A stretch of DNA of 28,254 bases from JANPII01 sp031424915. Lineage in GTDB: Bacteria > Pseudomonadota > Alphaproteobacteria > Rickettsiales > Midichloriaceae. The notes below the pieces were generated by a model. It was given only the letters and a program-made list of their open reading frames with translations. It made no database searches and was not told the origin of the DNA. The translations under genes were made by a program, and so were the position numbers. Within the stretch, counting starts at the first letter, position 1. Every line of letters starts with the position of its first letter. Shown piece after piece: positions 15,565-23,126 of this stretch. Where the stretch lies: NCBI GenBank assembly GCA_031424915.1, contig JANPII010000130.1, positions 1 to 28,254 on the forward strand. Reading direction: 5' to 3'.

Positions 15565-16707
15565 CTACCTTAGAGTTGCTGATATGGACTCTTTGGCAGC
15601 TTGGAAGGTGCTGGATATTTTATTTGCCCAGTCACTATGTTTTACGGCATGAGCTACACCGTCTTCAATGGAAATAACCATTGTATTACACATTTCATAC
15701 ATGCTTAATTCAAAGCATTTACTAGCCAGGCCATAAAGTAAAAATACCAAGGCTGTATCAAATAGCATATACTGTGTTGTAGCCAGCACTTCGGGATTGA
15801 GTGCAGTACCTACAATTAATCCGACACCATAAGAAGTTGGCATAGCGATAGATGCAGCAAGCAAGTATACCGCAAAGCTACTTAGAATGACGGGCATCCT
15901 ATTATAATCTTTGCCATAGCATAGCTTATTGTTACCAAAAAGATCGGTGGCTTTTAATACAGAGTATGACAGAGCCCAAGATAAAGATACATTTGCAGCA
16001 TGTCCCATAATTAAAGATATGGAGCCATAAAATATATAGGATAAAACTATATCTCCTGTACCACGCCCTAGGCTTATTGCATTTTGCTTAAACCATTCTA
16101 ATACATATGAAGAACGTATACATGGATCCACTAAATATAAGTCAAACATAGATACTTTAAGACCAGCATTTATTCCAGCCTCAAAGAGTAGGCTTAAGGC
16201 CTTAATTTTTTCTGCTGATTGCTCTTCACTTACCTTTTTCCTGCTTAAAAGTGCTACCACAGTTGATAAGTTAAGCTCCCACTCATCTTGCCAAATTTTA
16301 TGTTGAGTAGCTCCAAGCCAGCTATATACCTTAGGGTGAGAGAAGATAAAACTAGAGAGTGGATTGGAAGATGCTATGTCTGTTACTGGTAACTCAAGTG
16401 GACAGTTAATAGGATCTAATTGAAGAGTTTGGGTAACTGCATTCATTTTTAAGTAGAAAGTACCCATATTGGATGAAATCTGAGACCAGATGTCAGTAAT
16501 ATAAAGTAAGTAAGTATTACCATTCCCAGGGGCGGTTATATCTAAGGAATAAGCCCATTGATTTTGTAGCTGTGTAGAAATTTCTTTATAACTTTCAGAG
16601 CCTAGGCCACTTCTAATGCTCTTTAACACTGCGTGAGAAGCAGATATAGTATCAATATATGAGTATTGATGTGCGTCTACAAATTGGGTAAGTGGATAAT
16701 TTCGCAT
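15565..16707 (-). CDS. Unrecognised protein with C-terminal membrane segments
   Basis: A 380-residue protein with no family I recognise. The first 210 residues are soluble, with no signal peptide. The second half has about three to four hydrophobic segments (about 218-236, 271-301 which may cross twice, and 312-328), and it ends in a polar tail (DWANKISSTFQAAKESISA). It has its own strong promoter (16775-16803) and stands alone between hscA and the toxin-antitoxin remnant. The ATG has no clear ribosome site. A soluble N-terminal part with late hydrophobic hairpins is common in effectors that insert in host membranes, but also in ordinary inner-membrane proteins; I cannot decide. Confidence 0.7.
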   Translation of the reverse strand: MRNYPLTQFVDAHQYSYIDTISASHAVLKSIRSGLGSESYKEISTQLQNQWAYSLDITAPGNGNTYLLYITDIWSQISSNMGTFYLKMNAVTQTLQLDPINCPLELPVTDIASSNPLSSFIFSHPKVYSWLGATQHKIWQDEWELNLSTVVALLSRKKVSEEQSAEKIKALSLLFEAGINAGLKVSMFDLYLVDPCIRSSYVLEWFKQNAISLGRGTGDIVLSYIFYGSISLIMGHAANVSLSWALSYSVLKATDLFGNNKLCYGKDYNRMPVILSSFAVYLLAASIAMPTSYGVGLIVGTALNPEVLATTQYMLFDTALVFLLYGLASKCFELSMYEMCNTMVISIEDGVAHAVKHSDWANKISSTFQAAKESISATLR

Positions 16708-16774
16708 TGTTTAGGTGGCCGCTAAATCACTAATTTATAACACATGGTAGGATATGATCTTTCCTAGCATAGGT

Positions 16775-16803
16775 ATTATAACGTATTTTACTATCAAAAG
16801 CAA
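16775..16803 (-). promoter_or_regulatory. Promoter of the 380-residue membrane protein
   Basis: On the minus strand TTGCTT (16803-16798), a 17-base spacer and a perfect TATAAT (16780-16775), about 70 bases before the ATG. This separates the gene from the hscB-hscA unit upstream. Confidence 0.55.
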
Positions 16804-16924
16804 GAGAGGCTTTCTACTTGGCTGGTAGTTTCTAAAAAAACTAAAAATTACACTGTATTTAAATTCAAATATGAACTATTTGTTACATATAAAGGTTAGG
16901 AGCTTGAGGCATACAAAAATTGAA

Positions 16925-18478
16925 TTAAGGTGTTAAACTTTTTATGGTATCAGAGTCAAGATTATACGAAGGTTTAATTATTACCTCATGTTTATTACCT
17001 GTTGTCGTTTCCACAGCATCTACCGTTAGCAACCCATCTGCATCAATTCGAAAACTAATTCCTAGCTTCACCTGGCCTGCGGGCATTGAAGGAAGATTAC
17101 GTAATTCAAATTGTGCTAGTGACATACAGTCTTTAACTTCGCTACTTTCACCTTGTAATACATGAATGATAAAAGCTGATTGCCCATCACGTGCTGTAGT
17201 ATAAAATTTAGTACATTCAGTAGGGATCGGGGTGTTACGTGGAATTAACACTTCAACTATACCGCCATTTAGCTCTATGCCTAAAGACAATGGTGTAATA
17301 TCAAGTAAAGTTGTATCACTGCCATAAGTTAGGCTTTGAGCTTGTAGAGCCGCCCCGGTTACCACTACTTCTTCAGGATTAATGGAGGTCAGAGGTGGTT
17401 TGGCAAACCATTTTTCGACCATATTTCTTATATATGGAATGCGGGTGGCTCCTCCCACCATAAGTACTTCATCTATATCACTTATTGTTAGCTCTGCATC
17501 TACCAAAGCTTTACGTACTATCTTATGCATATATTTAGCGTATGGCTCAAGCATCTGCTCAAATTGAATGCGGCTTAGTTTGCATCCTGCTTTAGTGCCA
17601 AATTGCCCTACCCATTCTTTAGTTGTGGTGAGTGCTTCTTTGATTTGCCGTGCCTGCTGGAGCAAATCTGCTAGTGACCCTTCGGCATTAAAATTATGGC
17701 GCATATGCTCAGTAATTTTATAGTCAAAATCATCGCCTCCAAGGAATACATCCCCTGCAGTAGACATCACATGGAATACACCTCTGGTAAGACGAATGAT
17801 AGATACGTCAAAAGTGCCGCCGCCCAAGTCGAAAACTAAATAGCTGCCCTCAGCTTTTTGTTCCAAGCCATAGGCTACAGCTGCTGCGGTTGGCTCATTC
17901 AAGATACGCAAAACCTCTAGGCCTGCCATCTTTGCGGCATACTTAGTGGCAACTCGTGCTGATTCACCAAAATAAGCTGGTACCGTAATAACAGCATGCT
18001 TAACTGCTTGACCTAGATAGGCCTCTGCCTGATTTTTTAAAACTTTAAGTATCTCCGCTGCTACTTCAATAGGTGTCTTATTTCCTGCTTCTGTCTTAAT
18101 CATAATCGGCCCATTATCTTGGCCGACACATAAAGGGTAGGGAACAAAAGAGGATAAGTTTGGGATATCCTCAGAAGAGCGCCCCATTAATCTTTTAGCT
18201 GATGAGATATAACCTTGCTTTTGCCAGGCCTTGGTCCCTACCGTAACTTGGTTATGGCTATAATGTACTACAGAGGGCAGGATGCGAAGCCCGGTAGCAG
18301 GATCTGGTATAATATGTGCGACACTATTTTGTACTATTGCTACAAGGGAGTTAGTAGTGCCCAGGTCAATACCTACAGCTATAGTAACCACTTCTGTTTC
18401 GGTATCTGGTTCACTCGGTTCAAGAAGATCATAAACCCTAGCAGGGTTTATATCGTCTAGCTTTTTAAGGCTCTTCAT
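16925..18478 (-). CDS. hscA: Fe-S cluster assembly chaperone HscA, lacking the C-terminal lid
   Basis: A 517-residue Hsp70-family ATPase that works with HscB to release the Fe-S cluster from IscU. The ATPase domain is complete: GIDLGTTNS (36-44), ILNEPTAAAVAYG, FDLGGGTFDVSI and VLMVGGATRIPYI. The beta-sandwich substrate-binding domain is also present (LLDITPLSLGIELNGG to TGNKHEVIIKPSYNL). The protein then stops (SDTIKSLTP-TAA), where other HscA proteins continue for about 100 residues of helical lid. The following 200 bases show no lid-like sequence in any frame. It overlaps hscB by 14 bases. Either the lid was lost and the rest still functions, or this is a decaying gene. Confidence 0.93.
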   Translation of the reverse strand: MKSLKKLDDINPARVYDLLEPSEPDTETEVVTIAVGIDLGTTNSLVAIVQNSVAHIIPDPATGLRILPSVVHYSHNQVTVGTKAWQKQGYISSAKRLMGRSSEDIPNLSSFVPYPLCVGQDNGPIMIKTEAGNKTPIEVAAEILKVLKNQAEAYLGQAVKHAVITVPAYFGESARVATKYAAKMAGLEVLRILNEPTAAAVAYGLEQKAEGSYLVFDLGGGTFDVSIIRLTRGVFHVMSTAGDVFLGGDDFDYKITEHMRHNFNAEGSLADLLQQARQIKEALTTTKEWVGQFGTKAGCKLSRIQFEQMLEPYAKYMHKIVRKALVDAELTISDIDEVLMVGGATRIPYIRNMVEKWFAKPPLTSINPEEVVVTGAALQAQSLTYGSDTTLLDITPLSLGIELNGGIVEVLIPRNTPIPTECTKFYTTARDGQSAFIIHVLQGESSEVKDCMSLAQFELRNLPSMPAGQVKLGISFRIDADGLLTVDAVETTTGNKHEVIIKPSYNLDSDTIKSLTP

Positions 18479-19049
18479 CGTATTTCTCTAGCTCCTTCTG
18501 CAATTCCTGTCCAAAACGCTCTGCAAACTTAAGTTCTAAGTACACCCCAAATAGGGCTTTTTTATCTCCTGACATATCATGTTGAGTGCAAGAACTATAG
18601 TATGTTTGCTTTAACACTGCAAGGTCAGATATAAGATGTTTGACATCTTCAGCAGTTTGCGCTTGCGCCAGGTCTTGCCTCCATTCCATGGCTTGCATCA
18701 GAAATTCAGAAGATACTTGAGCTTGTGAATTCTCTATATCATAGCCATAAAGCTGCAGCAAATAACCTAGCCGCTCTATATTACTGCGTAGAGTGCGGTA
18801 TGCTTGGTTTAGGTAACTGCTATGTGCTATTGCTAACTGCTGCTCATTAGAATTTCGTGTATAATGATCAGGATGAAGTTGGCGAATTCGCTCATACAGT
18901 GCCAAATCAAGCTGGGCGGGGTCTAAAGGATATTGCATTGTTAAACCAAGGGCGGTGAAATAATTATCATATTGCGGGGCTAAAAGTGAACCGCATGCCA
19001 CACATTTGATTTGATTGGGTGCGGTGGCAGAGTGGAGACATAAAGGCAT
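18465..19049 (-). CDS. hscB: Fe-S cluster co-chaperone HscB (J-domain protein)
   Basis: A 194-residue DnaJ-type partner of HscA. A short N-terminal extension with C16-x-x-C19 (CVACG) recalls the zinc-binding tail of some HscB/HSC20 proteins. It is followed by the J-domain (DNYFTALGL..., with HPD at 59-61 in IRQLHPDHYT) and a C-terminal three-helix IscU-binding domain (FLMQAMEWRQDLAQAQ...). The start codon touches the stop of the upstream membrane-protein gene (TAGATG), and the end overlaps hscA by 14 bases, so the three are one coupled unit. iscS, iscU and ferredoxin are not in the window. Confidence 0.93.
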   Translation of the reverse strand: MPLCLHSATAPNQIKCVACGSLLAPQYDNYFTALGLTMQYPLDPAQLDLALYERIRQLHPDHYTRNSNEQQLAIAHSSYLNQAYRTLRSNIERLGYLLQLYGYDIENSQAQVSSEFLMQAMEWRQDLAQAQTAEDVKHLISDLAVLKQTYYSSCTQHDMSGDKKALFGVYLELKFAERFGQELQKELEKYDEEP

Positions 19050-19523
19050 CTACCTACCTCTATCTTGATTTTTGCCTTGTGACGCACCCTGGGCTTCAAT
19101 AAAATTAACCCACCTCCCACCTCCACGCTTTTGGAAATTAAGACGGGCCATTATAAATCCTAGCTTTTGGCTGATGATAAAGCGTGTCCAGAAGCCTTTG
19201 GGCTCCACCACTCCTACGATTTCTACTTCACTATTCCTTTCTTGCTCAATTCGCGTGGCATGGGGCTGATATTTGGTTACACCTTGAGCTTCCAGCTCTT
19301 TTCGCTTTTGTGCTTCGCGGAGTTTATCACGGCCAATGAAATCATTATGAGGAATATGCTTTTGAACTTGACGATTGCGATATTGCGAAGTGCTATATAT
19401 ATCCTCTAATGCGCGTCTGCTTAGGGCCGCACGTCGTTGTTGTAATATTTTGGAGAATAGCGCAAAGAGAAATATAACCCCAAAAATGAATAACAATAAT
19501 ATTGCGATGTACCAACCACTCAT
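19050..19523 (-). CDS. Small single-pass membrane protein upstream of hscB
   Basis: A 157-residue protein with one N-terminal membrane helix (WYIAILLLFIFGVIFLFALF, about 4-23) followed by a basic, charged cytoplasmic region. This ends in a Gly/Arg-rich tail (KRGGGRWVNFIEAQGASQG). I do not recognise a family. I chose the ATG at 19523, which has GGAG nine bases upstream, over an in-frame TTG at 19541. It is directly abutted to hscB and so is probably co-transcribed with hscB-hscA, but nothing in the sequence shows an Fe-S role. Confidence 0.75.
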   Translation of the reverse strand: MSGWYIAILLLFIFGVIFLFALFSKILQQRRAALSRRALEDIYSTSQYRNRQVQKHIPHNDFIGRDKLREAQKRKELEAQGVTKYQPHATRIEQERNSEVEIVGVVEPKGFWTRFIISQKLGFIMARLNFQKRGGGRWVNFIEAQGASQGKNQDRGR

Positions 19524-19589
19524 GTAGATTCTCCATAACAAGATCTGCGAAGATGTTGCATATAACTAAGACCCTTTCAGGATACTAAC

Positions 19590-20270
19590 ATGCCTCAAGA
19601 GCTAAAGAATAGTTTAGTGACATACCCGCTCAATTCGCAGCAAACAAACGCGATTGAATTAAAACACGAATTTGTGAGAAAAGCTATACACGTTTTATTT
19701 CCTTCAAGCTTAGTGCTTGTTTTATATTTGCCATATCACGTTGTGGCCCTTTCTTTGGGGGGCATTCTTGTATGCATGCTACTCTTTGAATATATAAGGC
19801 TTGGTCATTCTTTTATTAGTATGCGTGTACGTGGAATTTTGCGCCAGTCTGGCATGGCCTCTATTTTGCGCTCGCACGAAGCTCAGCGCTATACGGGAGC
19901 TACCTTTTTGGTGCTCTCTGCCTGTATTTGCCTGGTGCTTTTATCGCCCCGTATATATGTATTAAGTTACCTAGTATTAGGTTGGGCTGATACTGCAGCT
20001 GCTTTAGTTGGGCGCGCTGTGGGGCGTCACCCTCTTCCAAATGGCAAAACTTTGGAAGGCAGCATAGCATTCTTTGCAGTAGCGATGATGGTAGTAAGCA
20101 TTTGCGGTGGCATATGGGGCTATAATGAAGCTTTTTTAGTAATGGGTTCATTGGCTGCAGCGGTGGCTACCTTTGTAGAGCTGGGAGCCCATAGATATGG
20201 CATAGACGATAATCTAGCTGTGCCACTGGCCTTTGGCTTGGTATGCGAGGGTCTAATATACCTTTTATGA
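19590..20270 (+). CDS. Polyprenol/diacylglycerol kinase family membrane protein (SEC59/VTE5-like)
   Basis: A 226-residue integral membrane protein with about six or seven helices. It carries the ordered motifs of the CTP-dependent lipid-alcohol kinase family (dolichol, phytol and diacylglycerol kinases): HEFVRKAIH (26-34), GWADTAAALVGRAVGRH (131-147), GKTLEGS (152-158) and DDNLAVP (206-212). It would phosphorylate a prenol or diacylglycerol at the membrane. A phosphatidate cytidylyltransferase is the main alternative in the same wider fold, but its signature near the C-terminus is absent. AGGA precedes the ATG. It is a single gene, divergent from the hscB unit; its physiological substrate is unknown. 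Confidence 0.78.
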   Translation: MPQELKNSLVTYPLNSQQTNAIELKHEFVRKAIHVLFPSSLVLVLYLPYHVVALSLGGILVCMLLFEYIRLGHSFISMRVRGILRQSGMASILRSHEAQRYTGATFLVLSACICLVLLSPRIYVLSYLVLGWADTAAALVGRAVGRHPLPNGKTLEGSIAFFAVAMMVVSICGGIWGYNEAFLVMGSLAAAVATFVELGAHRYGIDDNLAVPLAFGLVCEGLIYLL

Positions 20271-20285
20271 AGGCGAGCTATATTT

Positions 20286-20350
20286 TACCAACTCTCAGCT
20301 AAAAGATTACAGCGTCGCTCTTTGTACTGTTTTAGCTGAGAGTTGATATT
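20286..20350 (+). repeat. Dispersed palindromic repeat B, copy 2
   Basis: A 65-base match to 14912-14976 with four substitutions. Here the arms are perfect over 16 bases (CAACTCTCAGCTAAAA against TTTTAGCTGAGAGTTG) around the conserved 25-base middle, so this copy is closer to the intact form. It lies between the polyprenol-kinase-like gene and the Fic gene. No ORF. Confidence 0.85.
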
Positions 20351-20385
20351 ATATCCTAAGCTTGGTATAACTTTTCTTTACGTTC

Positions 20386-20420
20386 TTGACTAAGAAAAGA
20401 TAATGTAGTATCTTTTTTTT
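20386..20420 (+). promoter_or_regulatory. Promoter and overlapping hairpin before the Fic gene
   Basis: TTGACT (20386-20391), a 17-base spacer and TATCTT (20409-20414). Overlapping it, AAAAGATA/TATCTTTT (20395-20402 and 20409-20416) forms an eight-base stem followed by four more T (T 20413-20420). This could equally be an AT-rich intrinsic terminator for the upstream gene. A TAAGGAG ribosome site lies about eleven bases before the Fic ATG. Confidence 0.4.
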
Positions 20421-20440
20421 ATATAAGGAGTTAAGAAAAG

Positions 20441-21589
20441 ATGGACTTGAAAAGTAGGATTGGTAAATATGTAACACAAAAGGTATCAGGGGAGCCTTAC
20501 AGAGCGTATGTGCCCATCAAACTGCCACCACCTTTAGATTTACAAGCGCTATATCCGTGTTTGGAGAAAGCAACTAAAGCGGTAGCGGAGCTTAATAGTA
20601 TAACGCAGTCTATACCTAATACCTCTCTTTTTATCTATATGTATGTACGTAAAGAGGCTTTACTCTCATCGCAAATTGAAGGTACACAAAGCTCATTCTC
20701 TGACTTAATTTTATTTGAACATGACCATAAAAAAAGCGTAGAAATAGAGGATGTAGAAGAGGTATCTAATTATGTAAAGGCAATCAACCATGGGTTGAAA
20801 CGCCTTAAAGGTGGCTTTCCTTTATCCTTAAGTCTGCTATGTGAAATTCATGCACTCTTACTTCAAGGGACACGAGGCGCTCGGAAGTCGCCGGGAGAAT
20901 TTAGGCGTATGCAAAATTGGATTGGAGGAACAAGGCCTGGTAATGCCTTATTTGTGCCCCCTCCTCCGGAAATGATGATGGAACATTTAGGTGATTTAGA
21001 AAAATTCCTGCACGATGAAGATGTGAGGTTACCAATACTTATTAAGGTTGCTATTGCCCATGTTCAATTTGAAACTATACACCCATTTTTAGATGGCAAT
21101 GGAAGACTGGGCAGACTGCTTATTGTTTTGCTGCTATGTGAAAAGGGCATGCTTGCGGCACCTATTTTATATTTAAGCCTATATCTAAAACAGAATCGTA
21201 GTGTGTATTATGATTTGCTACAACAGGTCCGCACCCATGGTATGTTGGAAACATGGTTGGAATTCTTCCTAGAGGGAGTGACCCACTCAGCAAAACTTGC
21301 CTTGTTAACTGCTAGAAAAATTAATGCGCTTTTTGAGGTAGATTTAGCTAAAATCCAAAAATTGGGGCGGGCTAAATTTTCCTGTATCACTGTCTTCGAG
21401 CATTTAAAAAAACTACCTCAGGTTTCAGTACCCACATTAGCAGCAGAGTTGAATATGACAGCACCAACGGCAAGAAGCGTGCTTAATCATCTTTTAGAGC
21501 TTGATATTGTAGAGGAAATAAGCGGTAAAGAAAGAGATAGAATTTATGTCTACCGCAAGTACCTGAATTTCCTAGAAGAAGAGTTATAG
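20441..21589 (+). CDS. Fic family protein (class II, autoinhibited AMP-transferase type)
   Basis: A 382-residue protein with the full Fic motif HPFLDGNGRLGR (214-225), which transfers AMP or a related nucleotide part onto a hydroxyl side chain of a target protein. The N-terminal helix carries the inhibitory motif SSQIEGT (76-82), whose E80 blocks ATP gamma-phosphate binding in class II enzymes. The flap MQNWIGGTRPGNALFVPPPPE (157-177) is also typical. The C-terminus (about 310-375, VSVPTLAAELNMTAPTARSVLNHL) is a winged-helix DNA-binding domain. This domain order is common in bacterial chromosomal Fic proteins, so a self-regulating intracellular role is as likely as a host-directed one. It lies directly upstream of the Ulp1-like protease. 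Confidence 0.93.
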   Translation: MDLKSRIGKYVTQKVSGEPYRAYVPIKLPPPLDLQALYPCLEKATKAVAELNSITQSIPNTSLFIYMYVRKEALLSSQIEGTQSSFSDLILFEHDHKKSVEIEDVEEVSNYVKAINHGLKRLKGGFPLSLSLLCEIHALLLQGTRGARKSPGEFRRMQNWIGGTRPGNALFVPPPPEMMMEHLGDLEKFLHDEDVRLPILIKVAIAHVQFETIHPFLDGNGRLGRLLIVLLLCEKGMLAAPILYLSLYLKQNRSVYYDLLQQVRTHGMLETWLEFFLEGVTHSAKLALLTARKINALFEVDLAKIQKLGRAKFSCITVFEHLKKLPQVSVPTLAAELNMTAPTARSVLNHLLELDIVEEISGKERDRIYVYRKYLNFLEEEL

Positions 21590-21612
21590 GTGAGCTTGCA
21601 ATAATATAAAAA

Positions 21613-21641
21613 TTGATCTTAAACAGAAGTTATGCTACCAT
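21613..21641 (+). promoter_or_regulatory. Candidate promoter of the Ulp1-like protease gene
   Basis: TTGATC (21613-21618), a 17-base spacer and TACCAT (21636-21641) with TG in the extended -10 position. It is 36 bases before the ATG. This would allow expression independent of the Fic gene. Confidence 0.4.
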
Positions 21642-21677
21642 AAAATTAGATATTAAGCATGAATTAGGAAGAACATA

Positions 21678-23075
21678 ATGTTACGAAAACATATAATGGT
21701 AGAAGCTGCTCTTGACTCAAAGAATCCAAATAGGTGGTATGATAACCCTGATCTATCGGATTTACTTTTCTCTATATTCAGTATTGAAAAAGAGCCATCG
21801 ACACCTACAGGTTTTGCTCATAATTCCATCTGCTTGAAAACATATAAAGCTGGTGTGGGTGGTTTCAACAATTTTCAACTAGATAAAGAAGGGAACTTTA
21901 AGGCTAGCTTCATCAGTGCAGCAGATAAGCCCTTACAAGATAAGATTGCTTATTATCCCATTCTGACAAGCGGTAGAGATATAACTCTGCAGGATATGAA
22001 AATATTGATAGATGGAGTGCTAGATGGAATTGATAATGGGCAGGATGGCATGCCAAAGCTTATCCTTATCCCGGTTTTGATGCATCACAACCACTTTGGC
22101 ACTATTGCAATTGAACCAAATGCAGATAAGACTCAAATTAAGGTAAGCTACTTCAATTCTTTAGGATCCATGAGGTCGTATGAAGACGAGGAAAAAGTGA
22201 TTGGTGCATACATCCAGCAGCGCTATGAAGTAGAGATGAAGCATAATGGTGAGGATATTTATCAAAAAGATGGAGATTCATGTGGGCCATATTCTACAGA
22301 ATTTTCCACCAAGACTGCACGTCTGGCCCTTGATGGAATAAGCCCTTCTACTCAGTTTACTAAAGAAGGGAATTATTGTGGAATGGAAGTTTTAAGTGCC
22401 AATAAGGATAGTACAACGAGAAACCGTGTATTAAAGCTCCGGCAGGAGCAGGCTGCGCATCTTGTAAGTACTGAAGATGTAAAATCGCTTAAAACAAACT
22501 ATACTTTACCACTTTTTGTCCAATGCAATGAACAACTACAGCGTATTGCTTCAGGTGAAATACCTGAGAATAAAGATTTTAAGTTTGAGCATATAGGGTC
22601 ATTTCCTAAGCATTTAGATAAATCTAATGGTAGACATGAGATGATAAATGGTAAGGAAGTGCGCACTATTGATGGGCACGATGTTTTTGAAATGAAACCA
22701 GCCACTGTAGGTTGGATGAAGCAGCACATAGCTCTCCAAGGTAAGCCTGTGGAAGTGTGTTATAAGGATTTTAGTACAGAAAATGTTACCTTCACAGTAG
22801 AGGAACAAAAAACTCAAGAGGAGGAAGTCCATAAGCGTGCTGATGATCCCCGTCCCCAAGCTGTGCGACCAGAGAATAATAATAAGGAGATAATGACTGC
22901 TTTGGCAATTGTGGCGGGAATCATTGTGGTTGCAGGCACTTCATATGCTCTGTGGGAGTGCGGAGTTATCACCATGGCATATAATGCTATAGCGGGCAAT
23001 ACTGCTGTGGTTAGTGTATCAACTTCGGTAGCTAACAGCATACCAACTGTCGGAGCCGCAGTACTGGCGTTGTAA
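21678..23075 (+). CDS. Ulp1-like (clan CE) cysteine protease with C-terminal membrane anchor
   Basis: A 465-residue protein. Residues about 90-215 have the order and spacing of a Ulp1/C48-type catalytic domain: histidine in HHNHFGTIAIE (136-146, H139 best placed), Asn/Ser in SYFNSLG (N160 at the acidic position), then QKDGDSCGPY (196-205) with oxyanion-hole Q196 and nucleophile C202. Such proteases cut ubiquitin, SUMO or NEDD8 from proteins, and one subgroup acetylates. Bacteria have no SUMO or ubiquitin, so a host target is likely. The C-terminus has a membrane helix (about 405-423) and a second hydrophobic stretch (429-465). No signal peptide is seen. AGGA precedes the ATG by ten bases. No other known domain is visible in 220-400. 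Confidence 0.72.
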   Translation: MLRKHIMVEAALDSKNPNRWYDNPDLSDLLFSIFSIEKEPSTPTGFAHNSICLKTYKAGVGGFNNFQLDKEGNFKASFISAADKPLQDKIAYYPILTSGRDITLQDMKILIDGVLDGIDNGQDGMPKLILIPVLMHHNHFGTIAIEPNADKTQIKVSYFNSLGSMRSYEDEEKVIGAYIQQRYEVEMKHNGEDIYQKDGDSCGPYSTEFSTKTARLALDGISPSTQFTKEGNYCGMEVLSANKDSTTRNRVLKLRQEQAAHLVSTEDVKSLKTNYTLPLFVQCNEQLQRIASGEIPENKDFKFEHIGSFPKHLDKSNGRHEMINGKEVRTIDGHDVFEMKPATVGWMKQHIALQGKPVEVCYKDFSTENVTFTVEEQKTQEEEVHKRADDPRPQAVRPENNNKEIMTALAIVAGIIVVAGTSYALWECGVITMAYNAIAGNTAVVSVSTSVANSIPTVGAAVLAL

Positions 23076-23126
23076 TGTTCAGGCAAGTGGTTTCAACTTA
23101 AGAGGAAAGGCAAACTTAGACTAATG

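Noticed and set aside
16810..16850. TAGTTT/AAACTA hairpin as a terminator of hscA
   Set aside because: The stem is short and AT-only, lies about 75-115 bases beyond the stop, and is not followed by a T-run on the minus strand.
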